From contig CAWAOM010000006.1 of assembly GCA_963783695.1 (NCBI GenBank), positions 1 to 64,000 on the forward strand: a stretch of 64,000 bases of DNA, written 5' to 3'. Origin of the DNA: BM003 sp963783695. Its GTDB lineage: Bacteria; Pseudomonadota; Gammaproteobacteria; Steroidobacterales; BM003. The translations under genes and the position numbers were made by a program. Shown here in pieces: positions 52,999 to 61,153 of this stretch (positions are counted from its first letter, which is position 1; each line of letters begins with the position of its first letter). A model generated the notes under the pieces. It was not told the DNA's origin and ran no database searches. It saw only the letters and a list, made by a program, of their open reading frames with translations.

Positions 52999-54341
52999 CA
53001 GCCTGTTGCCGTTGCCGCCTGCAAATCGGCAAACGCCTCCAGCATCAGCTCGGCGAGGTGATCGATATCGGGGATCGCGCTCCGGGCACCCAACAGTCCG
53101 CAATGCAGCGTGCCGACATAGCTGTACACCGTCAGGTTGAGTACCAGACCAGGCGCGAAGGTCGAAACGGGGTACGCACCGACCAGCCGTGCGCCGTCGA
53201 GATACGCGGCGTTCTGCGGACCCGGCACGTTCGACACGAGCACGTTGCCAAGCGCCGGCATCTGATCGGTGAGCTGTAACGATTCACCCGCCTGCGCGAT
53301 TAACTCGAGGACCGCGATATAGAGAGTCGTCGCTTCCGGCGATAGTGCCCGGTACTCACTCTTGACGTCACGACATGCCTCATGAATTTTCTGTAAACGG
53401 CTCAGCGGGCTGCGGGTTCGGCCGGAAGCCAGTTCGACCAGCGCCATCGTGACCTGATTGCCGCCCGGACCGTCACTGCCGCTGCGCAGCGAAATCGGCA
53501 TCTGTGCGACGAGTGGCCTGTCGGTGTTGCCGCCGTGCTCACCAAGGTAGCGGTGAAGCGCGACATCGGTAACCGCCAGCAGCACATCGTTGACCGTGGC
53601 ATCGTGACTGCGTCCGACCGCTTTCATGGCGGCCAGATCGAGATCGAGAATGGCGAAAGATCGATCGGCGGTAACCTGTGTATTGAAGGCTGTCCGTGGT
53701 GCGGCAAACGGCACCGGCATACGTTTCCTGGACATTCCAACCGCGCCCATTACCTGGCGCATCGCCAGCTTGTACAGCTCGGGGACCACGGCCACGGGCA
53801 GACTGTCCAGCGGCGAATCGGGAGCCGGCCCGGCCGGCGGTGGCGACCAGAGCGCTGTTTGCAGCCGTTTACGCGAACTCCTGCCAAGCCAGTGATTGAG
53901 CCAGAACGCAATGGTCATGCCATCGCCATAGGCATGATGGATTTTGATATATATGGCAAAGCGGCGCTGCGCCAGGCCCTCGATCAGGTAGACCCGCCAC
54001 AACGGCTTGTCGCGATCGAGCGGCCGTTCATGCAACTCGGCGATCATCTCGGTCAGATGCGCGTTGTCACCCGGAGCCGGCAGCGCCATGTGACGCAGGT
54101 GGTAGTCCCAGTCCAGACTCGCCTCATCCACCCACTCGGGTAGCCCGAATCGCCGCATCTTGAGCTTTTTGTCAAACGGGGCGGTCGGCGGAAACCGCTG
54201 CAGCCGCTGATAAAGTCGCAGCACGAAATCCTCATCTGCCGCCGCCGGGCGCTGGTATAGCTGCAACGCTCCGACATGTTTTGGACTGACGGCCGAGTCA
54301 ACCAGCAAAAAAGTGGCGTCAAGAAGGGAAAGGCGTGACAT
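52998..54341 (-). CDS. Wax ester synthase / diacylglycerol acyltransferase (WS/DGAT)
   Basis: 447 residues from the ATG at 54341; the open frame upstream to 54578 is not protein-like. The catalytic motif HHAYGDG fits HHxxxDG of the WS/DGAT family. Other marks: SRLSLLDATFLLVDSAVSPK at the start, PLWRVYLIEGLAQRRFAIYI before the motif, NDVLLAVTDVALHRYLGEHG, and LGNVLVSNVPGPQNAAYLDG near the end. Makes wax esters from acyl-CoA and fatty alcohol or triacylglycerol from diacylglycerol as storage lipid at the membrane. First gene of a two-gene unit with the esterase. Confidence 0.92.
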   Translation of the reverse strand: MSRLSLLDATFLLVDSAVSPKHVGALQLYQRPAAADEDFVLRLYQRLQRFPPTAPFDKKLKMRRFGLPEWVDEASLDWDYHLRHMALPAPGDNAHLTEMIAELHERPLDRDKPLWRVYLIEGLAQRRFAIYIKIHHAYGDGMTIAFWLNHWLGRSSRKRLQTALWSPPPAGPAPDSPLDSLPVAVVPELYKLAMRQVMGAVGMSRKRMPVPFAAPRTAFNTQVTADRSFAILDLDLAAMKAVGRSHDATVNDVLLAVTDVALHRYLGEHGGNTDRPLVAQMPISLRSGSDGPGGNQVTMALVELASGRTRSPLSRLQKIHEACRDVKSEYRALSPEATTLYIAVLELIAQAGESLQLTDQMPALGNVLVSNVPGPQNAAYLDGARLVGAYPVSTFAPGLVLNLTVYSYVGTLHCGLLGARSAIPDIDHLAELMLEAFADLQAATATG

Positions 54342-54463
54342 CTTTGGCCCGGTGCTAACGCTTGCGGCAGCCCCATGGGTACCGCACACTATATTTTCAT
54401 CCTCCGTGTTGCCGCCTCGATAGTCAATAAGTACCGAAGTCAGATTTGCAGGAAGTTCCCGCC

Positions 54464-55345
54464 ATGACCAGCACCGCCGCCCACCCCAGGAAAAAAGTCG
54501 AAGTCCTTGGCAAGCAGATGGCGTATGTAGAGATGGGCCAGGGAGATCCAATCGTTTTCCTGCATGGCAATCCGACATCGTCCTACCTGTGGCGGAATAT
54601 CATGCCGCTGCTCGCGGACCAGGGGCGGTGTATCGCGCCCGACCTGATCGGGATGGGTGACTCGGACAAACTCGAGGACTCCGGGCCGGAGCGCTATCGG
54701 TATGTCGAGCATCGCCAATATCTCGACGCGTTGCTCGATGCGCTGGGGGTGGAACAGCGGGTCACGCTGGTGATTCATGACTGGGGATCTGCGCTCGGCT
54801 TTGACTGGGCTCAGCGTCATCCGCAGGCCGTAATCGGCATCGCCTACATGGAAGCGATCGTAAGACCCATGGGCTGGAACGAATGGCCCGAACCCATCCG
54901 TGACCTGTTTCGCGCGTTCCGTTCTGATGCCGGCGAGGAAATAGTGCTGCAGAAAAACGTGTTCGTGGACCGAGTGCTGCCCGGATCGGTGCTGCGGGGA
55001 CTGACCGCGCCGGAAATGGACGTCTACCGTGCGCCGTTTCAACATCCGGGCGAGGACCGCAGACCCACGCTGACATGGCCGCGCCAGATCCCTCTCGATG
55101 GCGAACCTGACGACGTCTCTGCGATCGTTGCCGGCTATGCGGAGTGGTTGCAAACCTCCCCGGTACCGAAACTCTTTATCAACGCCGAGCCTGGAGCGAT
55201 CCTGGTGGACGACATGCGCGAGTTCTGTCGACGATGGCCGAACCAGAGCGAGGTCACTGTGCCCGGCAGCCATTTCATCCAGGAGGACTCACCCACCGAG
55301 ATCGGCGGGGCCATTGCATCCTGGCGCCGGGAGATCAGCCGATAG
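54464..55345 (+). CDS. Haloalkane dehalogenase
   Basis: 293 residues from the ATG at 54464 (AGGAAG 6 bases before). An alpha/beta hydrolase with an Asp nucleophile: VFLHGNPTSSYLWRNIMPLL gives the oxyanion Asn, VIHDWGSALGFDWAQRHP holds the nucleophile Asp followed by the halide-binding Trp, MEAIVRP carries the likely acid Glu, and VPGSHFIQEDSP the catalytic His. These are the marks of HLD-II enzymes (DhaA/LinB type), which split carbon-halogen bonds of short haloalkanes. Natural substrate unknown. Converges on the MFS gene with 11 bases of overlap. Confidence 0.9.
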   Translation: MTSTAAHPRKKVEVLGKQMAYVEMGQGDPIVFLHGNPTSSYLWRNIMPLLADQGRCIAPDLIGMGDSDKLEDSGPERYRYVEHRQYLDALLDALGVEQRVTLVIHDWGSALGFDWAQRHPQAVIGIAYMEAIVRPMGWNEWPEPIRDLFRAFRSDAGEEIVLQKNVFVDRVLPGSVLRGLTAPEMDVYRAPFQHPGEDRRPTLTWPRQIPLDGEPDDVSAIVAGYAEWLQTSPVPKLFINAEPGAILVDDMREFCRRWPNQSEVTVPGSHFIQEDSPTEIGGAIASWRREISR

Positions 55346-56540
55346 CCGCGGCATCCGACTCAGAAGAGAGCGCGATACGCTCCGACCAGAACGTCGCTGC
55401 CAGCAGCATCAGCAACGTCAGCAACAACGAAATCGCCGCGTCTGAGTGAAGCATGCTAACGACCGCCGCCGCGATCCCGGCGGTCATCATCTCGAGCGTT
55501 CCATAGAGCGCCGAGGCAACTCCGGCGGGCGCATCGGCCACTTCCATCGCTCGCGCGGGACCCACCGCGAACACCAGTCCCATACCTGCGAGCGCAATCG
55601 ACATTGCTGCGGTCAGAGTCCACGGCGTCAGATTTCCGGCCAGGATCAGCATGGCCAGCATCAGCACCCCCAGCGCCTCGGCCAGCAGACCGCCGCGTAA
55701 CATCAGACGCGCGGAAACCCGGCCCGCCACCCGGGTAGCAAGCATGCTGCCGAGAAAAAAAGCGACGACGATCGTGCCGTGAAAAATCCCGTAGCGCTCG
55801 GTCGCGACGCCGAGGTCGGTGATGATGATGAACGGAGCGGCGGTAACGAATGCGAAGATCATGCCGAGACCCGCGGCGCACACCAACGTATAGCCCATGA
55901 AGCGCGGGTTTCGGCAGAGGTCGCGGTATGCGGCAAGCACCTGTGATGGCGCAAGTCGCGAGGCCTGCTGACGCGTTTCCGGCAACATGCTTGCGACCAG
56001 CACCACCACCGCCGTCGCCGCCGCCGCGATCAGCAGAAAATTGCTGCGCCAGCCAAACAGCACGTGCATCCAGCCGCCGATCAGCGGCGCCACGGCGGGC
56101 GCGAGCGCCACGGCCATCCCAAAAATTGCCAATGCACGAATCCGCGCGGATTCGTCGAATACATCCCGCAATATGGCCAAAGCGACGACTGCCTCGACAG
56201 CGGCAGCGGCACCCTGCAGCACTCGCGCCACGATAAGCTGGCCGATAGTCTGGGCGCCGGCGCAGGCAAGACTGGTCAGCGCAAAAGCAATCATCCCGAC
56301 AATCAGTACCGGCCGGCGGCCGAATCGGTCAGACAAGGGGCCATGGACGAGCTGAGCAGCGCCAAACGCAAGGACGTTGAGGCTGATGGTCAGCTGAACC
56401 GTCTCTTTGCTCGCGCCGAAATACGCCGGCAGATGGGCGAGGCTGGGCGCATACAGATCCGTGGACATAATGCTGGCCGCGGCAGCCAGCACGAGAATTG
56501 CCAGCACCCAGCCTCTAGAGGGTACCGAGACAACGGGCAT
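55335..56540 (-). CDS. Bcr/CflA-family MFS drug efflux transporter
   Basis: 401 residues from the ATG at 56540 (GGAGC upstream). Twelve predicted membrane helices, motif A in the loop after helix 2 (GPLSDRFGRRPVLIVG), and VARVLQGAAAAVEAVVALAI with RDVFDESARIRALAIFGM, the Bcr/CflA pattern. The first helix holds the characteristic MSTDLYAPSLAHLPAYFG. Substrate not predictable. Start overlaps the end of the S-formylglutathione hydrolase gene by 26 bases, so it is coupled to the formaldehyde operon. Confidence 0.89.
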   Translation of the reverse strand: MPVVSVPSRGWVLAILVLAAAASIMSTDLYAPSLAHLPAYFGASKETVQLTISLNVLAFGAAQLVHGPLSDRFGRRPVLIVGMIAFALTSLACAGAQTIGQLIVARVLQGAAAAVEAVVALAILRDVFDESARIRALAIFGMAVALAPAVAPLIGGWMHVLFGWRSNFLLIAAAATAVVVLVASMLPETRQQASRLAPSQVLAAYRDLCRNPRFMGYTLVCAAGLGMIFAFVTAAPFIIITDLGVATERYGIFHGTIVVAFFLGSMLATRVAGRVSARLMLRGGLLAEALGVLMLAMLILAGNLTPWTLTAAMSIALAGMGLVFAVGPARAMEVADAPAGVASALYGTLEMMTAGIAAAVVSMLHSDAAISLLLTLLMLLAATFWSERIALSSESDAAAIG

Positions 56541-57372
56541 GGTGCTCCAGGTGCTCCGCGATAAAACTGGCAATGAAATAATAGCCATGATCGTAGTTCT
56601 CATGGCGTCGAAGATCCAAAGGGTAACCGCTGTTTTCGCACGCTTTCTCCAACAGGTGCGGATGCAACTGCTCGGCAAGAAACGCATCGGACAGACCTTG
56701 GTCCACCCGCAACGGCGCGCGGCTGGGCCCGTCCGTCACGATGCTGATCAACTCGCTGGCGTCGTGTCGACGCCACGCTTCGGCATCCTCGCCGAGATAA
56801 CCGGAGAAGGCCTTGCGCCCCCACGGGCACTGCATCGGAGCACAAATCGGCGCAAAGGCGGAAATCGAGCGATAGGTATCCGGATTGCGGATACCTATTG
56901 TCAGCGCACCATGTCCACCCATCGAATGGCCAAAAATCCCCTGCCTGCCCGGATCAGCGGGAAACTGCGATACGATCAACGCCGGCAGCTCCCCGATCAC
57001 ATAGCTGTACATGTTGTAGTGATCCGACCAGGGTGGGCGCGCCGCGTCCAGATAAAAGCCGGCGCCGAGACCGAAATCCCAGTCTCCGGAAGGGTCGTCA
57101 GCGACCCCCTCCCCACGCGGGCTCGTGTCCGGAGCCACCAGCATCAGACCGAGACGCGCGGCGTCGCGCTGCGCGCCGGCCTTGATCATGAATGTCTCTT
57201 CGGTACAGGTCAGCCCGGCCAGATATGTCAGCACCGGTACCTTGCCGTCGCGGGCCTGTGGCGGCACGAACACCGAAAAACGCATATCACAGTCATTGAC
57301 ATCCGAGCGATGTCGATAGAACCCAACAGTGCCACCGTAGCAACCATGCTCGCTGAGTTTCTCGATCTGCAT
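56515..57372 (-). CDS. fghA: S-formylglutathione hydrolase
   Basis: 285 residues; esterase D family, hydrolysing S-formylglutathione to formate and glutathione, the second step of glutathione-dependent formaldehyde removal. Features: VPVLTYLAGLTCTEETFMIK, SPRGEGVADDPSGDWDFGLG with the conserved segment before the nucleophile, GHSMGGHGALTI with the catalytic Ser, and the His region ENYDHGYYFI. Follows the formaldehyde dehydrogenase gene by 8 bases. Confidence 0.93.
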   Translation of the reverse strand: MQIEKLSEHGCYGGTVGFYRHRSDVNDCDMRFSVFVPPQARDGKVPVLTYLAGLTCTEETFMIKAGAQRDAARLGLMLVAPDTSPRGEGVADDPSGDWDFGLGAGFYLDAARPPWSDHYNMYSYVIGELPALIVSQFPADPGRQGIFGHSMGGHGALTIGIRNPDTYRSISAFAPICAPMQCPWGRKAFSGYLGEDAEAWRRHDASELISIVTDGPSRAPLRVDQGLSDAFLAEQLHPHLLEKACENSGYPLDLRRHENYDHGYYFIASFIAEHLEHHARCLGTL

Positions 57373-57380
57373 CGGTCGAC

Positions 57381-58487
57381 CTAGTAAACGACGACCGAGC
57401 GAATGCTCTCGCCCTTGTGCATCAGATCGAAGGCCTCGTTGATGTTTTCGAGAGGCAGCGTATGAGTTATGAGGTCGTCGATGTTGATCTTCCCGTCCAT
57501 GTACCAGTCGACGATCCGGGGTACGTCGCTACGGCCGCGCGCACCTCCGAAAGCAGTGCCGCGCCAGACCCTGCCGGTCACCAGTTGGAACGGACGCGTC
57601 GCGATTTCCTGACCGGCTCCGGCCACGCCGATAATGACGCTTTCACCCCACCCCTTGTGACAACACTCCAGTGCCTGGCGCATCACATTGACGTTGCCGA
57701 TGCACTCGAAGCTGTAGTCGACGCCACCGTTAGTCAGATCGACAATTGCACCGACGACGTCGTCGGTCTCGGCCGGGTTAATGAAATCGGTCATCCCGAA
57801 TTTCGCACCCAGACTGGCCCGCGCCGGATTGAGATCGATACCGATAATGCGGTCGGCGCCGACGAGACGCGCGCCCTGGATGACATTCAAGCCAATCCCG
57901 CCAAGCCCGAACACGGCCACGGTCGAACCCGGCTCCACCTTAGCCGTAAACAGCACGGCACCGATACCGGTGGTGACACCGCAACCGATGTAACAGATCT
58001 TGTCAAAAGGCGCATCTTCGCGGACCTTGGCAACGGCGATCTCCGGCAGCACGGTGTAATTGGCGAATGTGGATGTTCCCATGTAGTGGTAAAGAGGCTG
58101 ACCATTCAACGAAAAGCGGCTGCTGCCGTCCGGCATCATGCCCTGACCCTGCGTAGCGCGAATGGCCTGGCAGAGATTGGTCTTAGGATGCAGACAGAAA
58201 TCGCATTCGCGGCATTCCGGAGTGTAAAGCGGGATCACATGATCACCCGGCCGCAGTGACTTCACCCCGGGGCCGACATCAACGACCACGCCCGCACCTT
58301 CGTGGCCAAGAATCGCCGGGAAAAGTCCCTCAGGGTCATCGCCGGACAATGTAAAGGCGTCAGTGTGGCAGACACCGGTGGCCCTGACCTCCACCAGGAC
58401 CTCGCCTTCGCGGGGACCATCCAGTTGCACCATTTCGATTTGCAGAGGCTGGCCTGCCTCGAATGCTACTGCCGCACGAACGTCCAC
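57381..58487 (-). CDS. S-(hydroxymethyl)glutathione dehydrogenase, class III ADH
   Basis: 368 residues from the GTG at 58487, with GGGAGAGAG in front; the longer open frame upstream is not conserved. Zinc-dependent enzyme: VRATGVCHTDAFTLSGDDPE and GHEGAGVVVDVGPG for catalytic zinc, the four-cysteine structural zinc lobe CRECDFCLHPKTNLC, and the NAD fold VAVFGLGGIGLNVIQGARLV. The class III mark is the HYMGTSTFANYTV segment with an Arg-containing NLCQAIRATQGQGMMPDG. Oxidises the formaldehyde-glutathione adduct. Heads an operon with fghA and the MFS gene. Confidence 0.94.
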   Translation of the reverse strand: MDVRAAVAFEAGQPLQIEMVQLDGPREGEVLVEVRATGVCHTDAFTLSGDDPEGLFPAILGHEGAGVVVDVGPGVKSLRPGDHVIPLYTPECRECDFCLHPKTNLCQAIRATQGQGMMPDGSSRFSLNGQPLYHYMGTSTFANYTVLPEIAVAKVREDAPFDKICYIGCGVTTGIGAVLFTAKVEPGSTVAVFGLGGIGLNVIQGARLVGADRIIGIDLNPARASLGAKFGMTDFINPAETDDVVGAIVDLTNGGVDYSFECIGNVNVMRQALECCHKGWGESVIIGVAGAGQEIATRPFQLVTGRVWRGTAFGGARGRSDVPRIVDWYMDGKINIDDLITHTLPLENINEAFDLMHKGESIRSVVVY

Positions 58488-58575
58488 TGCTCTCTCCCGT
58501 AAATGAATTCTTAGCGATCCACAGGCACCGCGGGCGCCCTCCATCACCGCTTCGGCTTGACCAGGCAGGGCCCGA

Positions 58576-59757
58576 TCAGACTTCTCCGGGGCGCGAGGGA
58601 CCGGCAAATCGCAGCACCAGGTATCCCCAAAGACCCGCTATCGCCGTCCCCGAAAGAATACCGAGGCGGTCCGTCACCACATAATCCGGCCCGCCCTGTT
58701 CAAACGCCAGCGACCCAATGAACAGGCTCATCGTGAACCCAATGCCACACAGCGCCGACAGGCCATAAACCGACATCCAGTTCATGCCTTCGGGCAGCCG
58801 CCCGAGTCCCAGTTTGACCGCAAGCCAGGTGAATCCGAACACACCCACCTGCTTGCCGACCACCAGACCCATCGCGATACCCAGCGGCACCGGCGTCAGC
58901 AGACTGTCCAGCGAAATACCATCGAGAGAAACGCCGGCGTTGGCAAATGCAAAGACCGGCATGATCGCGAATGCCACTACCGCATGCAGTTCATGCTCGA
59001 GATTTTTTGCCGGTGAAAACCCCTCTTCGTCTGACTTGATTGGAATGAAGAATCCGAGCACCACCCCGGCCAGCGTCGCGTGCACTCCGGATTTCAAAAC
59101 CAACACCCAAAGCACGATGCCAAAGACAATATACGTCGGTACGGAACGAACATTGCGCCAGTTAAGAAATGCCAGAATCGGGAGAATTACGGCCGCGCCA
59201 AGCAGCGCCGTAACCGAAAGCCCCTCGGTATAAAACACCGCAATAATCACGATTGCGCCGATATCATCGAGAATCGCAATGGACAACAAAAAAACTTTCA
59301 GCGTAGACGGAACGCGGCTGCCAAGCAGCGCCAGCACACCGAGCGCAAACGCAATGTCGGTAGCCGCCGGGATCGCCCAGCCTTTCATGGCTACCTCGTT
59401 GCCCCAGTTGAACCACGCGTAGATCGCAGCCGGTATGGCCATACCGCCAACCGCGGCAAACGCCGGCAAATACACCTTTTTTGGTTCGGCGAGCTCGCCC
59501 TCCATCAATTCGCGTTTGAGTTCGAGTGCGATCAGAAAAAAGAACACCGCCATAAGGCCGTCGTTGATCCACAGCAACAATGGCTTGGCGATCTCGAGAC
59601 GACCGATCTGAACGACTACCGGGACCTGCAGCAAGGCATCGTAGTAAACGGATATCGGCGAATTGGCGGCAATGAGCGCCAGGACCGCGGCGGCCATCAG
59701 TAGCAGGCCGCTTGCTGCTTCGAGCTTGAGGAAATCGCGAATTGTCTTGACAATCAT
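58576..59757 (-). CDS. nhaA: Na+/H+ antiporter NhaA
   Basis: 393 residues from the ATG at 59757 (GGGAGA upstream). Twelve helices with the NhaA marks: AAVLALIAANSPISVYYDAL, LMAVFFFLIALELKRELMEG, IPAATDIAFALGVLALLGSR (Asp133 equivalent) and FLLSIAILDDIGAIVIIA with the two ion-binding Asp residues. Exports Na+ in exchange for protons. Length is normal. No partner genes; the MscS gene is next in the same direction, 84 bases apart. Confidence 0.93.
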   Translation of the reverse strand: MIVKTIRDFLKLEAASGLLLMAAAVLALIAANSPISVYYDALLQVPVVVQIGRLEIAKPLLLWINDGLMAVFFFLIALELKRELMEGELAEPKKVYLPAFAAVGGMAIPAAIYAWFNWGNEVAMKGWAIPAATDIAFALGVLALLGSRVPSTLKVFLLSIAILDDIGAIVIIAVFYTEGLSVTALLGAAVILPILAFLNWRNVRSVPTYIVFGIVLWVLVLKSGVHATLAGVVLGFFIPIKSDEEGFSPAKNLEHELHAVVAFAIMPVFAFANAGVSLDGISLDSLLTPVPLGIAMGLVVGKQVGVFGFTWLAVKLGLGRLPEGMNWMSVYGLSALCGIGFTMSLFIGSLAFEQGGPDYVVTDRLGILSGTAIAGLWGYLVLRFAGPSRPGEV

Positions 59758-59841
59758 AGAGCGTGAATCTCCCTGGTCCATTCCGCCGCAATCAATTTGC
59801 CCCGGGCATCGCATGCGCCGGAGCAAAGCGAGCAGCTCGGT

Positions 59842-60714
59842 CTATCCGTCCTGTTGTCCGCCCTTGCGGTAATCGACGATATGCACATCCTGCTGCGGAT
59901 AGGGAATGTTGATCCCTTCGGCGTCAAAGCGTTTCTTGATGCTCTCGTTCAGGTCGAACAGGACGCCCCAGTAATCTGAACTGTTCACCCACGGCCGGCA
60001 TACGAAGTTCACACTGCTGTCGGCGAGTTCCACGAGGCCGACTGTTGGCGCAGGATCTTGCAGAATTCGCTCGTCGGCGGCCATCTCCTCGCGCATCAGG
60101 GTTTTCGCCTTGTCGATATCGTCACCGTAGCCGATGCCGAACACCAGGTCGACGCGCCGCGTCGCCTGGGTAGAGTAATTGACGATGGTGCCAGAGGCGA
60201 GGTCGCCGTTGGGGATGATCACGGTCTTGTTGTCGCCGGTCTTCAGGGTTGTCGTGAACACATGCAGTGCCTCGACGACACCGTTTACCCCGGCTCCCTC
60301 AATGAAATCGCCGACCTTGAAGGGACGGAATATCAACAACAGCACACCTGCGGCGAAATTCGCCAGCGACCCCTGCAGGGCCAGGCCAATGGCAAAACCC
60401 GCTGCACCAAGAACCGCGATAAATGAGGTCGTCTCGATACCGACTTGCGAGATCGCCGCCATGATGACGAAAGTCAGCAACAGGAAATACACCATGTTGC
60501 GCACGAATCGCACCAGCATCTCGTCACTGTCGCCGCGTTCCATCAACGCCTTGACCGTATTGGCGAGCTTGCGTGCCACCCACTTGCCGATTACGAATAT
60601 CGCGATCGCCGCGACCAGCCGGACCCCAAGGTCCAGCAGGCCGAACTCGGCGGCGAACCGGTGAAATTCGCCAAACCAATCCCGCGCGGTAGTCTCTAGT
60701 TGCCCCTCGTCCAT
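59842..60714 (-). CDS. mscS: Small-conductance mechanosensitive channel MscS
   Basis: 290 residues, about the length of E. coli MscS (286). Three membrane helices (LGVRLVAAIAIFVIGKWVAR; FVRNMVYFLLLTFVIMAAIS; ETTSFIAVLGAAGFAIGLAL) and the glycine/alanine-rich pore helix (AIGLALQGSLANFAAGVLLL) are followed by the cytoplasmic vestibule with FKVGDFIEGAGVNGVVEAL and the end PYPQQDVHIVDYRK. Releases solutes upon osmotic downshift. Confidence 0.92.
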   Translation of the reverse strand: MDEGQLETTARDWFGEFHRFAAEFGLLDLGVRLVAAIAIFVIGKWVARKLANTVKALMERGDSDEMLVRFVRNMVYFLLLTFVIMAAISQVGIETTSFIAVLGAAGFAIGLALQGSLANFAAGVLLLIFRPFKVGDFIEGAGVNGVVEALHVFTTTLKTGDNKTVIIPNGDLASGTIVNYSTQATRRVDLVFGIGYGDDIDKAKTLMREEMAADERILQDPAPTVGLVELADSSVNFVCRPWVNSSDYWGVLFDLNESIKKRFDAEGINIPYPQQDVHIVDYRKGGQQDG

Positions 60715-60872
60715 TGCGTAACTCCGTCCCCAGGCCCGTTATCGTTCGACATTTGCTGCGGCCGAGCGGCCACTTTTCTCAATTCCCGCACTGTAGCCCA
60801 GCCGCAGTGGCGCCTCAACCGCAAGCGGCCGCTGCGAGCTGACCTGGTGAAACGGGGGGACGCTGCAAAAGT

Positions 60873-60895
60873 GCCCCCGGGGAAAGCCCCCGGGG
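60873..60895. repeat. GC-rich duplicated palindrome
   Basis: GCCCCCGGGG occurs twice, separated by AAA, in the 440-base gap before the phosphorylase gene. Each unit holds the palindrome CCCCGGGG, and the two can also pair with each other as a hairpin. There is no T-run. The rest of this gap is non-coding apart from the promoter candidate below. Confidence 0.5.
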
Positions 60896-61058
60896 TTCAG
60901 CACAAATTCGGAGGGGAGTTCCGTCAAAACTCTAATCGCAGTGTGCTGCAATCCGCCTACGCAACTGGTGCCCGCCGATCGGCGGCTCAAGACGGGCAAA
61001 TACTCTCCGGAAACCCGGTGAAAACCTCTTTTTCAAATCTATCTTGTCACCCTCAGCT

Positions 61059-61088
61059 TTGAGCTCAATTGGTATACGTGACTAGTAT
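61059..61088 (+). promoter_or_regulatory. Sigma-70-type promoter candidate for the AMP phosphorylase operon
   Basis: TTGAGC (61059-61064) and TAGTAT (61083-61088) are separated by 18 bases, with a GTATAC stretch in between. The expected start of transcription is near 61095, about 60 bases before the ATG at 61154. Confidence 0.4.
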
Positions 61089-61153
61089 GGTCGTGGAATC
61101 TACCTATGCACAGACCGGGTTGCGTGTGCTTAGTTGAAAGCGGAGTCACAGCG

